A DNA stretch of 64,000 nucleotides from NCBI RefSeq assembly GCF_024181285.1, contig NZ_CP051201.1, positions 1,860,001-1,924,000 of the forward strand. The letters run 5' to 3'. Each line of letters opens with the position of its first letter. Position 1 is the stretch's first letter. Under the pieces are notes generated by a model. It saw only the letters and a program-made list of their open reading frames with translations, was not told where the DNA came from and did no database searches. This DNA is from Treponema sp. OMZ 790 (GTDB taxonomy: Bacteria > Spirochaetota > Spirochaetia > Treponematales > Treponemataceae). The translations under genes and the position numbers were made by a program. Below, piece by piece: positions 11,370-19,863 of this stretch.

Positions 11370-11759
11370 TTAAGCAATTTCAACTTCACCGCCGGCTGCC
11401 GTAATAGCTTCCTTAATTTTAGCTGCTTCTTCTTTAGAAACATCTTCTTTAAGGACTTTCGGAGCTCCTTCAACGAGCTCTTTAGCTTCTTTCAAGCCGA
11501 GACCGGGAACAACGTTTCGAACTTCCTTGATAACGCCGATCTTTTTACCGGGATCAGTAAGACCTTTAAGAGTAACAGTAAATTCTGTCTTCTCTTCTTC
11601 AGCGGCTCCGCCTCCTGCAGCTCCGCCTGCAACTACTGCAACGGGAGCAGCGGCTGTTACACCGAATTTTTCTTCCATAGCTTTGATGAGCTCGGAAAGT
11701 TCAAGAATCGTTTTTTCGCCGATTGCTTCAATAATTTGATCATTTGTTAATGCTGCCAT
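11370..11759 (-). CDS. rplL: 50S ribosomal protein L7/L12
   Basis: 129 residues. N-terminal dimerisation helices, an Ala/Gly-rich hinge near residues 38-52, and the conserved factor-binding C-terminal domain ([20 protein letters not shown]). A GGAGAAG site precedes the ATG. It follows rplJ after a 120-base spacer containing an imperfect hairpin. Confidence 0.98.
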   Translation of the reverse strand: MAALTNDQIIEAIGEKTILELSELIKAMEEKFGVTAAAPVAVVAGGAAGGGAAEEEKTEFTVTLKGLTDPGKKIGVIKEVRNVVPGLGLKEAKELVEGAPKVLKEDVSKEEAAKIKEAITAAGGEVEIA

Positions 11760-11805
11760 ATTATCTTCTCCTTAAAAATTATATTTTGTGCTTTTTTAGC
11801 ACCTT

Positions 11806-11843
11806 AAGCAGACAGGGGGTCAGCTTCTGAAGCCTGACTGCTT
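11806..11843 (-). other. Imperfect hairpin between rplJ and rplL
   Basis: AAGCAG and CAGG on one side pair with CCTG and CTGCTT on the other, with one mismatch. It may tune the high L12:L10 ratio by stabilising the rplL message; this is inference. Confidence 0.4.
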
Positions 11844-11879
11844 AAAAATTTATTTCGAAAATTTTCCGAAACCTTAGTA

Positions 11880-12497
11880 TTAAGCCTCCGGAGCTGCTTC
11901 GGGAGCAGTCTCTGCGGGCTGTTCAGCAGGCTTATCAGCCGCTTTTTCCTCTGAAGCAGATGCTTCAGCTTTTGCCTCTGCAGGAGCAGCGGCTTGGGCT
12001 CCGCCCTTATCCACAATCGCCTGTAAGGTGCGTACAAACTTGGAAGTTGTAGCATTGACTGTAGACATAAACATTGCAATAAGATCTTTTTTGCCGGGAA
12101 GTTTTGAAAATGCCTCAATTTGTTTGGCATCATAAATCTCACCGTCAACTACCGCACCCTTAATTACAAGAGCCGGAGCATCTTTTGCATATTCAAACAA
12201 GGTTTTAGCTGCGAGGTTTGCATCTTCTGCAACCATAGCCAAGGCTGTAGGACCTGTCAACCAGGAATCTACATCCTTAATATCTGCATCTTCAAAAGCA
12301 ATGCGTGCAAAATTATTGCGTACAACCTTGTATGTACAAGCATTTTCACGGAGCTTTTTGCGAAGCTCTGTAATCTGCTCAACCTTTAAACCTCTGTACT
12401 CGGTAAAAATAAAAGAGGAGGAGGCTTTTACATCATTTTTGATGCTTTCAATCGCTTCTGTTTTTTGGCGATTCGGATTTTTTGTTCTTAATGCCAT
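11880..12497 (-). CDS. rplJ: 50S ribosomal protein L10
   Basis: 205 residues, longer than the usual 165-175 because of an Ala/Glu/Pro-rich tail after about residue 168 (PAEAKAEASASEEKAADKPA). The body carries the usual YRGLKVEQITELRKKLRE and LTGPTALA blocks. Its ATG is only 2 bases after the rplA stop, so there is no room for the classical L10-L12 autoregulatory leader directly before the gene. Confidence 0.98.
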   Translation of the reverse strand: MALRTKNPNRQKTEAIESIKNDVKASSSFIFTEYRGLKVEQITELRKKLRENACTYKVVRNNFARIAFEDADIKDVDSWLTGPTALAMVAEDANLAAKTLFEYAKDAPALVIKGAVVDGEIYDAKQIEAFSKLPGKKDLIAMFMSTVNATTSKFVRTLQAIVDKGGAQAAAPAEAKAEASASEEKAADKPAEQPAETAPEAAPEA

Positions 12498-12499
12498 TT

Positions 12500-13180
12500 T
12501 TACTCTCCTACCTTATAATCAACCCAAACACCAGGGCCCATTGTCGAACTAATTGATACGGATCTGATATAGTCACCCTTTGCGTCGGCAGGCTTTTTTC
12601 TCATCGTTTCATTGATAAGAGCCTGTACGTTCTCTACAATCTTTGAAGAATCCATAGAAACTTTTCCGACAGGAAGATGCACAACACCGCCCTTATCGGC
12701 ACGGAATTCTACACGGCCTTTTTTAAGCTCATTGATAGCGCTTGCAATATCCGTGGTAACCGTTCCTGTTTTGGGATTGGGCATCAAACCTCTTCGGCCG
12801 AGCACCATACCCAAGCGTCCTACATCCTTCATCATATCGGGGGTAGCAACTGCGATATCGAAATCGAGCCAACCGCCCTTTACCTTTTCAATGTATTCTG
12901 CAGAACCTGCATAGGCAGCACCGGCATCAAGAGCTTCTTTTACTCTGTCATCCGTACAAAAAACCAAAACTTTCTTTTCGCCCCTAAACTGATGAGGAAG
13001 AACGAGGGTATCCCTGACGCTCTGTCCTTTACCAAGGGTTAAACTTACATGAACTTCAACCGTTTCGTCGAATTTGGCGTATTTAAGCTCTTTGACAATC
13101 TCAACAGCCTTGGGAAGCTCATAGGAGGCTGCAGAATCATACTTTGCGATTGCATTTTTGTAATTTTTTCCGTGTCTCAT
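12500..13180 (-). CDS. rplA: 50S ribosomal protein L1
   Basis: 226 residues, normal length. Signature block MPNPKTGTVT and the RVEFRADKGGVVH segment are clear, together with the N-terminal GKNYKNAIAKYD. L1 binds 23S rRNA at the L1 stalk and often represses its own operon. Follows rplK by a single base. Confidence 0.99.
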   Translation of the reverse strand: MRHGKNYKNAIAKYDSAASYELPKAVEIVKELKYAKFDETVEVHVSLTLGKGQSVRDTLVLPHQFRGEKKVLVFCTDDRVKEALDAGAAYAGSAEYIEKVKGGWLDFDIAVATPDMMKDVGRLGMVLGRRGLMPNPKTGTVTTDIASAINELKKGRVEFRADKGGVVHLPVGKVSMDSSKIVENVQALINETMRKKPADAKGDYIRSVSISSTMGPGVWVDYKVGE

Positions 13181-13181
13181 A

Positions 13182-13613
13182 TTAGCGCTCCACCTCTACA
13201 CCCATACTTCGTGCAGTTCCTGCAATAATTTTCTTTGCAGCTTCAATGTCGTTTGCATTGATATCGGGCATCTTTGTTTTTGCGATTTCTTCCAATGCGG
13301 CTTTTGAAAGTTTTCCAACTTTTGCGGTAACCGATGTGGCAGAACCTTTTTCAATTTTACAGGCTTTTTTGATTAAAACCGATGCAGGCGGTGTTTTGAG
13401 GATAAAAGTAAAACTTTTATCGGCATATACCGTAATAACAACGGGAATAACCAAACCGGGCTCCATGGATTTTGTACGGTCATTGAATTGCTGTACAAAC
13501 TGAGGTGCACTTACACCGTGCGGACCCAGAGCCGGGCCTATAGGCGGTGCAGGAGTTGCTTTTCCTGCCGGACACTGAAGTTTAATCTGTGTCACAACCT
13601 TTTTCTTTGCCAT
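13182..13613 (-). CDS. rplK: 50S ribosomal protein L11
   Basis: 143 residues from the ATG at 13613, which has a GGAGAG site and gives the usual N-terminus [13 protein letters not shown]; an in-frame extension upstream to 13676 has no such support. Contains the thiostrepton-region [14 protein letters not shown] near residues 22-35 and the C-terminal ARSMGVEV rRNA-binding end. Confidence 0.98.
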   Translation of the reverse strand: MAKKKVVTQIKLQCPAGKATPAPPIGPALGPHGVSAPQFVQQFNDRTKSMEPGLVIPVVITVYADKSFTFILKTPPASVLIKKACKIEKGSATSVTAKVGKLSKAALEEIAKTKMPDINANDIEAAKKIIAGTARSMGVEVER

Positions 13614-13704
13614 TTTCTCTCCTTCCGGTACAAACGGAGGTTTTCCCTCCTCCCGTAATATACAATTAAAGTGCAAATGAACATCACCGCACCTTATTTA
13701 AAAC

Positions 13705-14262
13705 TTAAATGATTTCGGCCTGAGACATTTCGACTTCAACCGGTGTTGTACGGCCGAAAATCGCAACCATAACTCTTAACTTGTTTTTATCTGCCATAAC
13801 TTCATCGATAACGCCGGTAAACGAGGCAAAAGCACCTTCGATGATCTTGACATGCTGTCCTTCACTGAAATTTTGAATAACTCTGATGTTTTTATCGCCC
13901 TTAATTTCTCCGGTTTTTTGCAAGATTTCCTTTGCTTCTTCGGAAGAAATAGGCTGAGGTTTTTCATTTCCTGCAGTACCCAAGAAACCGGTTACACCTT
14001 GAATTTTGCGGATTTCGGAGCAAACGCTTTTCCAGCCGAGATCAGGAAGATTCATTTCTACAAGCATATAACCGGGAAGAAATTTTCGCTTAACATTGCG
14101 CTTTTTTCCGCCCTTGTTTTCGATTACAAGTTCTTCAGGTATTTTTATATCTGTAACGAAATCGGCAGAAATAATTCCTTTTTCTATAAGAGTACGTATC
14201 GTTCTTTCAATTTTATTCTCATAACCCGAATAGGTATGAAGAATGTACCAAGCCTTAGCCAT
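13705..14262 (-). CDS. nusG: Transcription termination/antitermination protein NusG
   Basis: 185 residues. N-terminal NGN domain opens WYILHTYSGYENKIE; the KOW domain near residues 130-160 reads FSEGQHVKIIEGAFASFTG. Binds RNA polymerase and couples it to Rho or the ribosome. Lies 3 bases after secE, the standard order. Confidence 0.98.
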   Translation of the reverse strand: MAKAWYILHTYSGYENKIERTIRTLIEKGIISADFVTDIKIPEELVIENKGGKKRNVKRKFLPGYMLVEMNLPDLGWKSVCSEIRKIQGVTGFLGTAGNEKPQPISSEEAKEILQKTGEIKGDKNIRVIQNFSEGQHVKIIEGAFASFTGVIDEVMADKNKLRVMVAIFGRTTPVEVEMSQAEII

Positions 14263-14265
14263 TAT

Positions 14266-14445
14266 TTAAAAAATCCAACCTACACAAGCTATAAAGAAAG
14301 CATCAAGACCGCCGAGAAAAGCAGCTACGATGAGGGTAGAAATCAATACGACCTTTACAGAAGATCCTACTTCAGAAGCTGTAGGCCAGACAACTTTTCT
14401 AAGCTCCCCTATACATTCTTTCCAAAAAGTTCCAATTTTAGCCAT
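14266..14445 (-). CDS. secE: Preprotein translocase subunit SecE
   Basis: 59 residues from the ATG at 14445 (AACGAGG upstream). Short bacterial form with the conserved cytoplasmic block FWKECIGELRKVVWPT and one membrane helix at about residues 34-57. The longer frame upstream reads back through tRNA-Trp and is not coding. Confidence 0.96.
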   Translation of the reverse strand: MAKIGTFWKECIGELRKVVWPTASEVGSSVKVVLISTLIVAAFLGGLDAFFIACVGWIF

Positions 14446-14468
14446 AAAAACCTCGTTTTTTAAAATTA

Positions 14469-14541
14469 CAGGCCAGGAAGGACTCGAACCCTCAACATTC
14501 GGTTTTGGAGACCGACGCTCTACCATTGGAGCTACTGACCT
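14469..14541 (-). tRNA. trpT: tRNA-Trp (anticodon CCA)
   Basis: 73 bases. Acceptor arm AGGTCAG pairs with CTGGCCT, the anticodon loop is CTCCAAA, the T loop is TTCGAGT and the discriminator is G. The 3' CCA is not encoded. It lies between rpmG and secE inside the operon, so it must be cut from the shared transcript. Confidence 0.97.
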
Positions 14542-14586
14542 AATTAACTCTAAGTCCGCCGCCTTAGCAGATACGGACTTATTCGA

Positions 14587-14757
14587 CTACTTTATCTTTG
14601 TTTCCTTATGCAATGTATGCTTGCGATCAAAAGAACAATACTTCATCAATTCAAGTTTACCCTGAATGTTTTTTCTGTTCTTAGATGTAGTATAATTCTT
14701 TCTTTTACATTCGCTGCATTGAAGAGCTATGAGCTCTACAGCCGTTTTCTTAGCCAT
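14587..14757 (-). CDS. rpmG: 50S ribosomal protein L33
   Basis: 56 residues read directly from the sequence: starts [17 protein letters not shown], ends HKETKIK. Zinc-type L33 with Cys pairs CSEC near residues 14-17 and a later YCSFDRKH; the second pair is reduced to one Cys, so it is a partial C+/C- intermediate. GGAGGG precedes the ATG. It is located between the two tRNA genes. Confidence 0.96.
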   Translation of the reverse strand: MAKKTAVELIALQCSECKRKNYTTSKNRKNIQGKLELMKYCSFDRKHTLHKETKIK

Positions 14758-14797
14758 TACTTTACCCTCCGCAAAATTCTAGGTCTCGTTTCCGAAA

Positions 14798-14870
14798 AGC
14801 TCCCGAGCAGAATTGAACTGCTGACCCCAACCTTACCATGGTTGTGCTCTGCCGACTGAGCTACAGGAGC
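14798..14870 (-). tRNA. thrT: tRNA-Thr (anticodon GGT)
   Basis: 73 bases. Acceptor arm GCTCCTG pairs with CGGGAGC (one G-T pair), anticodon loop ATGGTAA, T loop TTCAATT. The 3' CCA is not encoded. First gene of the rpmG-rpoC transcription unit, 18 bases after the predicted transcription start. Confidence 0.97.
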
Positions 14871-14895
14871 AAATACCCATAAAACAGGTTCAAGC

Positions 14896-14924
14896 ATTCT
14901 ATCAAATCAGCTTTTTTTTGTCAA
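14896..14924 (-). promoter_or_regulatory. Sigma-70 promoter of the tRNA-Thr...rpoC operon
   Basis: Minus-strand TTGACA (14919-14924), a 17-base A-rich spacer and TAGAAT (14896-14901). Predicted start near 14889, just before tRNA-Thr. The near-consensus boxes fit a strong stable-RNA type promoter. Confidence 0.85.
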
Positions 14925-14962
14925 TAGCTTGATGCGGAATTTTAGCTAAATTAGACCAAAAT

Positions 14963-14990
14963 CAGACATTCCCCAAAAAGAGAATGTCTG
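14963..14990 (-). terminator. Terminator of the type I secretion operon
   Basis: 9-bp stem CAGACATTC/GAATGTCTG followed on the minus strand by ATTTT. It sits 37 bases after the TolC-like stop codon and before the ribosomal promoter. Confidence 0.75.
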
Positions 14991-15026
14991 AAATTTTAAA
15001 GAGTAAATTTAAAAAATTCTTCGGAA

Positions 15027-16436
15027 CTAAAAGTTATAAACTTGCAATATTTTTAAAATATAGGACAATCTTTCTGCATAATAGTTGATTTTTGTTTCTT
15101 CCAAGAGATTTTTTGCGGCAGATAATTCGTGCATACTGGTCCTGCCCTGTTTATGGAATTCTTCGGCAAGAGTGTAATATTGTTTTTGAATTTCGAGGGC
15201 AGATTTTGCCATTCCCTTTATAAAACGGGCTTCTTCAATATTTTTTAATCCGGTTCTTTTTCCTTCTTCAATTTTGTTTTTTAAAAAAGATTCATCCAAA
15301 TCATTGATCTCTTTTAAAATCTTAAAATTTTTGTTCAATTTAAATTCGTCATGAAAAGGAGATAAGTTTATTCTTAAATTCATAGACACCGACCATTTGA
15401 TTTGCGGATTATCTTTCCAGCAGCCCATAAATGCGGCGGGAAAAGACGGATAATAAGCTTTGGCAGGTTTAAAGTCTACATTACACGAAATAAAAAAATT
15501 AGGAATCTTGGATCGAAAATTTTGCACAGATTGAAGCCACGATGTTTGATGCCTTAAAAGACTTGTCTCATCCCCGGCCGAAGCCGTATTTTGCAGATAA
15601 AAAACAAAATTTTCAAAAAATTCCAGCCAAGAATCAATATTTTCGTCAAGATCGGTCAATTCCAAGCCCATAGCCGAAATTTCACTTATAAGAGCATCAT
15701 AACTTTGCTCCGTTTGAAAAAGCAAAATATCGTTTTGCCTCATTTTTTTATCCATTTCGGAGTATTCCAAAACAGAAAGTTTTCCCTGCGAAAACAAAAC
15801 TTTGTTTTTTTCGTTTTCTTCGATATTCCATTTTTGGATATTTTTTAATAAGGCAATCTTTTTCTTTAAAATTTTTTCGGAACCCACGGCAAAAAGGATT
15901 TTAACAATCAAGTCTTTTTTCCCCTTATCCTTTTCGAGACTGTAAAGCCGCTTTTTTTCCCGATAAAGATTAAATTCCTGCTTTATAAAATCGGAAACGG
16001 CCGATGGAGCCATAAACCATAAGGGAACGGATAAATTAGCCCCGGAATCGAATTTATATGAATACTCGGCCTGACTATCAAAAAAAATCCCGTAAGATTG
16101 CTTTCCGATAATGTTTAATTTTATACCCAAAGGAAGTTTTTGACTAATCCCGAAAGACACATCAGTATCAAAGGATTTATATAGTTTATCGATTTTTACA
16201 CCTGAAACCGATGTGTTTAAATCCGCATAAGGAGACGGAAACCAATTTGCAAATTCCGAAAAAAGAAGCATCCGATTTAAATTTGAATCCAATTCAATCC
16301 TTTTATACTGAGGATTTTTTTCGATTAAAGGATTCACCTTATCAAAAAATGCCGGCATCTCAGAGCCTACTCCATGTTCAGCATAAAGTGAAAGCAAAAT
16401 AACAACAAAAATCATTTTTAATAGAATTTTTTTCAT
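15027..16436 (-). CDS. TolC-like outer membrane efflux protein
   Basis: 469 residues with an N-terminal signal peptide (KKILLKMIFVVILLSLYA). The rest is largely amphipathic helix with long coiled-coil stretches, such as the repeated LLEETKINYYAERLSYILK end, as expected for the periplasmic tunnel of a TolC-type channel. It overlaps the hlyD gene by 4 bases (ATGA) and is the last gene of the exporter operon. Sequence divergence is high, so the assignment rests on helix pattern, length and context. Confidence 0.72.
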   Translation of the reverse strand: MKKILLKMIFVVILLSLYAEHGVGSEMPAFFDKVNPLIEKNPQYKRIELDSNLNRMLLFSEFANWFPSPYADLNTSVSGVKIDKLYKSFDTDVSFGISQKLPLGIKLNIIGKQSYGIFFDSQAEYSYKFDSGANLSVPLWFMAPSAVSDFIKQEFNLYREKKRLYSLEKDKGKKDLIVKILFAVGSEKILKKKIALLKNIQKWNIEENEKNKVLFSQGKLSVLEYSEMDKKMRQNDILLFQTEQSYDALISEISAMGLELTDLDENIDSWLEFFENFVFYLQNTASAGDETSLLRHQTSWLQSVQNFRSKIPNFFISCNVDFKPAKAYYPSFPAAFMGCWKDNPQIKWSVSMNLRINLSPFHDEFKLNKNFKILKEINDLDESFLKNKIEEGKRTGLKNIEEARFIKGMAKSALEIQKQYYTLAEEFHKQGRTSMHELSAAKNLLEETKINYYAERLSYILKILQVYNF

Positions 16437-17572
16437 TTTACCTCCAACCTTTTTAATATAAATGAAAGGATTGAGCCCGTCTGAGTGACTATCGATGCTT
16501 CGGTATCCAAGCCGACTTTTAAAAAATGCGCCATGCCTTTTTTGTCTGGCAGAGTATTTCCGTCCAATTTTACAAAAACAAAATACTCGGCATTTTTTGC
16601 TCCTGACGATACATCGGGTAGGATTGTTTCAACCAACCCGTCAAGGCTGCCGAATTCGTGGTGGGGAAAGGCAGGAAATTTTAAGCGGACTTTCATATTT
16701 TCTTTTATCAAGCCGGCTTTTGATGACGGAAGCCGTAGAACGGCCCTTATATTTTCACTTGTTGAAGGCACAATTTTTAGAATTTCTTGACCGCTAAAAA
16801 CGTTGTCGCCGCAATTAAGGGAAGAAAGCTCTTGAATCTCGCCGGAAATAGGAGCATGAAGGCTAAAAAGTTTTAAATCTTCCTGCACTCTAAAAAGGGA
16901 ATTCTTTAAATTCTCGTTTTGAGCCTCCAAGGCTTCTTTTTCTCTAAGAAGAGAATGAAAAAAGGAATTTTTATATTGTTCCAAATCACTTTTGCTCTTT
17001 TCAACGTTCAAATTAAGAATTTCAAGCTTTTTACTTGCCAAACTAAAATCGGGAAGGGATTTTTCTTCTTCAAGCAATCCCGTATTTAATTCCAAAGTTT
17101 TTTCCAAATTAGTTTTTACCGAAAAATAATTTTCCATATGCTTGTAGGCTATTTCCCGTTCAGGGGGCACAAGCATTACATCTTTTTCTGCACTTTCGAT
17201 ACAAAGGCCGGCATCTTCGATCTTTTTTTCGAGCTTAAATATAAGGTTTTCAATATTTTCTCTTTCTTTTTCAGCAAGACTGTCATCAATACTTAAAAGG
17301 AGGTCTCCTTTTTCTACATATTGGCCGGAAGTAAAGTAAATGTTCTTTATTTTTCCTGCCGTAAAGGTTTTAACAAAAGAAATATTATCGATGGGCCGAA
17401 CCATGCCTGACGCCCTTACAACTTCTTCCTTTTCGCCTAAAACAATCCATCCAATAGAAAAAACTGCAAGGAGACAAATAATAAAAACTACAGAACTGAA
17501 AATCCCGGTTTTTTGTTCATGCAGAACCTCTCCTGTATAGGTTAAATCTTCAACGTACAATATCGATTTCAT
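16433..17572 (-). CDS. HlyD-family membrane fusion protein
   Basis: 379 residues from the ATG at 17572, which overlaps the ABC gene stop (ATGA) and has GAGGAGG upstream; an earlier in-frame start lies inside the ABC gene. One membrane helix at about residues 23-44 (VVFIICLLAVFSIGWIVLG), a lipoyl half (GKIKNIYFTSGQYVEKGDLLL), a long coiled coil, the second lipoyl half (LHAPISGEIQELSS) and a beta-barrel end. It should bridge the ABC exporter and the TolC-like channel. Confidence 0.92.
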   Translation of the reverse strand: MKSILYVEDLTYTGEVLHEQKTGIFSSVVFIICLLAVFSIGWIVLGEKEEVVRASGMVRPIDNISFVKTFTAGKIKNIYFTSGQYVEKGDLLLSIDDSLAEKERENIENLIFKLEKKIEDAGLCIESAEKDVMLVPPEREIAYKHMENYFSVKTNLEKTLELNTGLLEEEKSLPDFSLASKKLEILNLNVEKSKSDLEQYKNSFFHSLLREKEALEAQNENLKNSLFRVQEDLKLFSLHAPISGEIQELSSLNCGDNVFSGQEILKIVPSTSENIRAVLRLPSSKAGLIKENMKVRLKFPAFPHHEFGSLDGLVETILPDVSSGAKNAEYFVFVKLDGNTLPDKKGMAHFLKVGLDTEASIVTQTGSILSFILKRLEVK

Positions 17573-19728
17573 GCTACAACCTCCTCTTCCTTGTTCTGTG
17601 TTTCCCATAACCGCGAATAAACTCCGTCTTTTTCGAGTAAATCGGCGTGGGTTCCCGATTCGGCTATTTCACCCTTGTCAAATACAAATATTTTGTCGCA
17701 ATCTTTAATGGTGCTTAACCGATGGGCTATGATTATAAATGTCCTGCCTGAGGCAATTTCTTTTAGAGTATTGAAAACCTGTTCTTCCAAAATTCCATCG
17801 AGGGCAGAAGTAGCCTCATCCAAAATCAGGATAGAAGGATTGTGCAAAAGAATACGGGCAATGGCTATACGCTGTCTTTCTCCTCCCGAAAGGGTTGTGC
17901 CGTGCTCGCCCACCATCGTATTGTACCTGTCGGGAAGAGCTTCGATAAACGAAGAAGCACCTGAAACCTCTGCGGCAGAAATCATACGTCTGTAATCCCC
18001 GTTTCCCGAACTCCAATTTATATTTTCCGCTATAGTTCCCGAAAATAAAAGAATTTCCTGCGGTACATAGCCTACCTGTTTTCGGTAAGAAGCCGTCTTC
18101 AAATCTTTGAGATTGATATTATCTATAAAAATATCGCCTTCTTGCGGAGAATAAAATTTCATCAAAAGCTTTGCAAGAGAAGTTTTTCCCGAACCGGAAG
18201 CTCCGACAAAGGCAACCCTCTCCCCTGCATTTATGCTCAAATTTATTTTGTTCAAATTTTTAAAATTCAAATCATAACCAAACGAAAGATTTTTTATGTC
18301 GATTTTTCCTGAAAGCCCGTCCGTTTCAATTTTTCCGTTATCCAAATTTTCTTCGGTTTCTTCGTCAAAGATTTCGGCAAGCCTTTCGGCGGCAACATAG
18401 GCCTCTTGAAGCTGAGGTTGAAGGGTCAAAAGCCGTGCAAGAGGATCCAAAAAATAACCTGAAAGGATAACAAACGAAATAAGCTGCCCCAATGACATAG
18501 AACCGTTTAATATGTTTAAACTTCCAAGCCAATAAATAGCCAATGTTCCGCATCTTCCGATAAAATTTTGAATACTGTTTTGATAGTTTGAAAAAGTTCC
18601 GAAATTTATGCCTTTGCGGATAGCATTTACAATCTTAAATTCAGCCCGCTCAAGAGCCTTGGATTCGGCACATAGGGCCTTTATCGTAGAAATTCCGTTA
18701 AGACTTTCGACAATACATGAATGTTTTTCGGCTTCGGCTACAGCTCTTTTTCTTATCTTGACTTGATAAGGCTTTGCATAAAACCATACCAGAATTGAAC
18801 TTATTATGACGGGAACAATAGCCGCAATGAGCAGATTGGAGCCCAACGAAATCAAAAAAACGGAACCGAAGATCAACATCAAAGAATCCAAGACTACGGT
18901 TAGGGCTGTAGCTGAAATAACCTGTCTTATTGTACCCGTATCATTCATTCTTGCAATAATTTCACCCGTCTTTTTTTGGGTAAAGAACCTCATGGGCAGG
19001 TGTAACACATGTTCAAAATACCGATAAATCAATGCCATATCTATTTTGTAGCTGATATGCATCAATAACTGATTTCTGGCAAGCCCCAAAAGGCTTCTAA
19101 ATATGATTACACCCAAAAAACCTATCGAAAAACTTGTAAGCGAGTCATTCAAATTGGAACTTAAAACTTCATCGATTAAAAATCGAAAATAAAAAGCACT
19201 GATGATGCCTAAAAACGACAAAATAATACTTGCAGCAAGAATTTCGGCGCATATTTTTTTGTGCGATTTTAAAATGGGTAAAAAGCGCATTAAGCCCCTC
19301 GATTTCTCATTTTTTGCGGAAAAATCGGGAGCAGGCAAAATAATAAAGAACACACCCGTCCATAACTTTTTAAAAATTTCTATATCGGTTTTTTGATAGC
19401 CCATAGCAGGATCCGCCAAATAGACATATTTTTTATCCCATCGGTAAACGACGAGATATAAGTTTTCGTTCCCCCTTGCTATGTGCACAATACAAGGCAG
19501 CGGAATATTTTTGGGAAGCTCCTTTGTGTCCGAAACAGCACCTCTGCATGAAAAGCCTAAAGTTTCTGCAGCGTGAATTATTCCTAAACCGGAATTGGCA
19601 TTTTTATTCAGCGTCAAAATTTCCCTTATCTTATCTATTTCGATAGATTTCCCGTAATGCCTGCATATATTGGCAATACATGCAGCCCCGCAATCAGCTT
19701 GATTCGTTTGTAAAATAATATTTTTCAT
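17569..19728 (-). CDS. C39-like peptidase-containing ABC exporter
   Basis: 719 residues. N-terminal C39-type domain (1-130) with Cys13 in QADCGAACIAN and Asp106 in LADPA, but the catalytic His of the usual HYVV block is Leu90. Five to six membrane helices follow (about 160-430), then the ATPase: Walker A GASGSGKTS, signature LSGGERQR, Walker B ILILDEATSALD and switch AHRLS. With HlyD and TolC partners downstream it forms a one-operon type I secretion system. The missing His suggests a substrate-holding rather than cleaving C39-like domain. No small precursor-peptide gene is visible beside it. Confidence 0.93.
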   Translation of the reverse strand: MKNIILQTNQADCGAACIANICRHYGKSIEIDKIREILTLNKNANSGLGIIHAAETLGFSCRGAVSDTKELPKNIPLPCIVHIARGNENLYLVVYRWDKKYVYLADPAMGYQKTDIEIFKKLWTGVFFIILPAPDFSAKNEKSRGLMRFLPILKSHKKICAEILAASIILSFLGIISAFYFRFLIDEVLSSNLNDSLTSFSIGFLGVIIFRSLLGLARNQLLMHISYKIDMALIYRYFEHVLHLPMRFFTQKKTGEIIARMNDTGTIRQVISATALTVVLDSLMLIFGSVFLISLGSNLLIAAIVPVIISSILVWFYAKPYQVKIRKRAVAEAEKHSCIVESLNGISTIKALCAESKALERAEFKIVNAIRKGINFGTFSNYQNSIQNFIGRCGTLAIYWLGSLNILNGSMSLGQLISFVILSGYFLDPLARLLTLQPQLQEAYVAAERLAEIFDEETEENLDNGKIETDGLSGKIDIKNLSFGYDLNFKNLNKINLSINAGERVAFVGASGSGKTSLAKLLMKFYSPQEGDIFIDNINLKDLKTASYRKQVGYVPQEILLFSGTIAENINWSSGNGDYRRMISAAEVSGASSFIEALPDRYNTMVGEHGTTLSGGERQRIAIARILLHNPSILILDEATSALDGILEEQVFNTLKEIASGRTFIIIAHRLSTIKDCDKIFVFDKGEIAESGTHADLLEKDGVYSRLWETQNKEEEVVA

Positions 19729-19809
19729 ATATACCTCTCTATAATTCTTATATCTTTTTTTTGCAATAAATAGTAAATTTTAAAAAAATAAACAAAAATA
19801 ACTTAGAGC

Positions 19810-19838
19810 TTGAAAAAAATAAAAAAAAGGGGTATCAT
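19810..19838 (+). promoter_or_regulatory. Promoter of the lipoprotein-LysM operon
   Basis: TTGAAA (19810-19815), 17-base spacer, TATCAT (19833-19838). The TTG that could be read as an early start of the lipoprotein is this -35 box. Predicted transcription start near 19845. Confidence 0.6.
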
Positions 19839-19863
19839 GGTTAATATAAATTGGGAGGTATTA

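Noticed and set aside
13852..14463. 203-codon plus-strand frame opposite nusG and secE
   Set aside because: It is the complement of well-conserved genes, has no ribosome site, and its product has no recognisable features.
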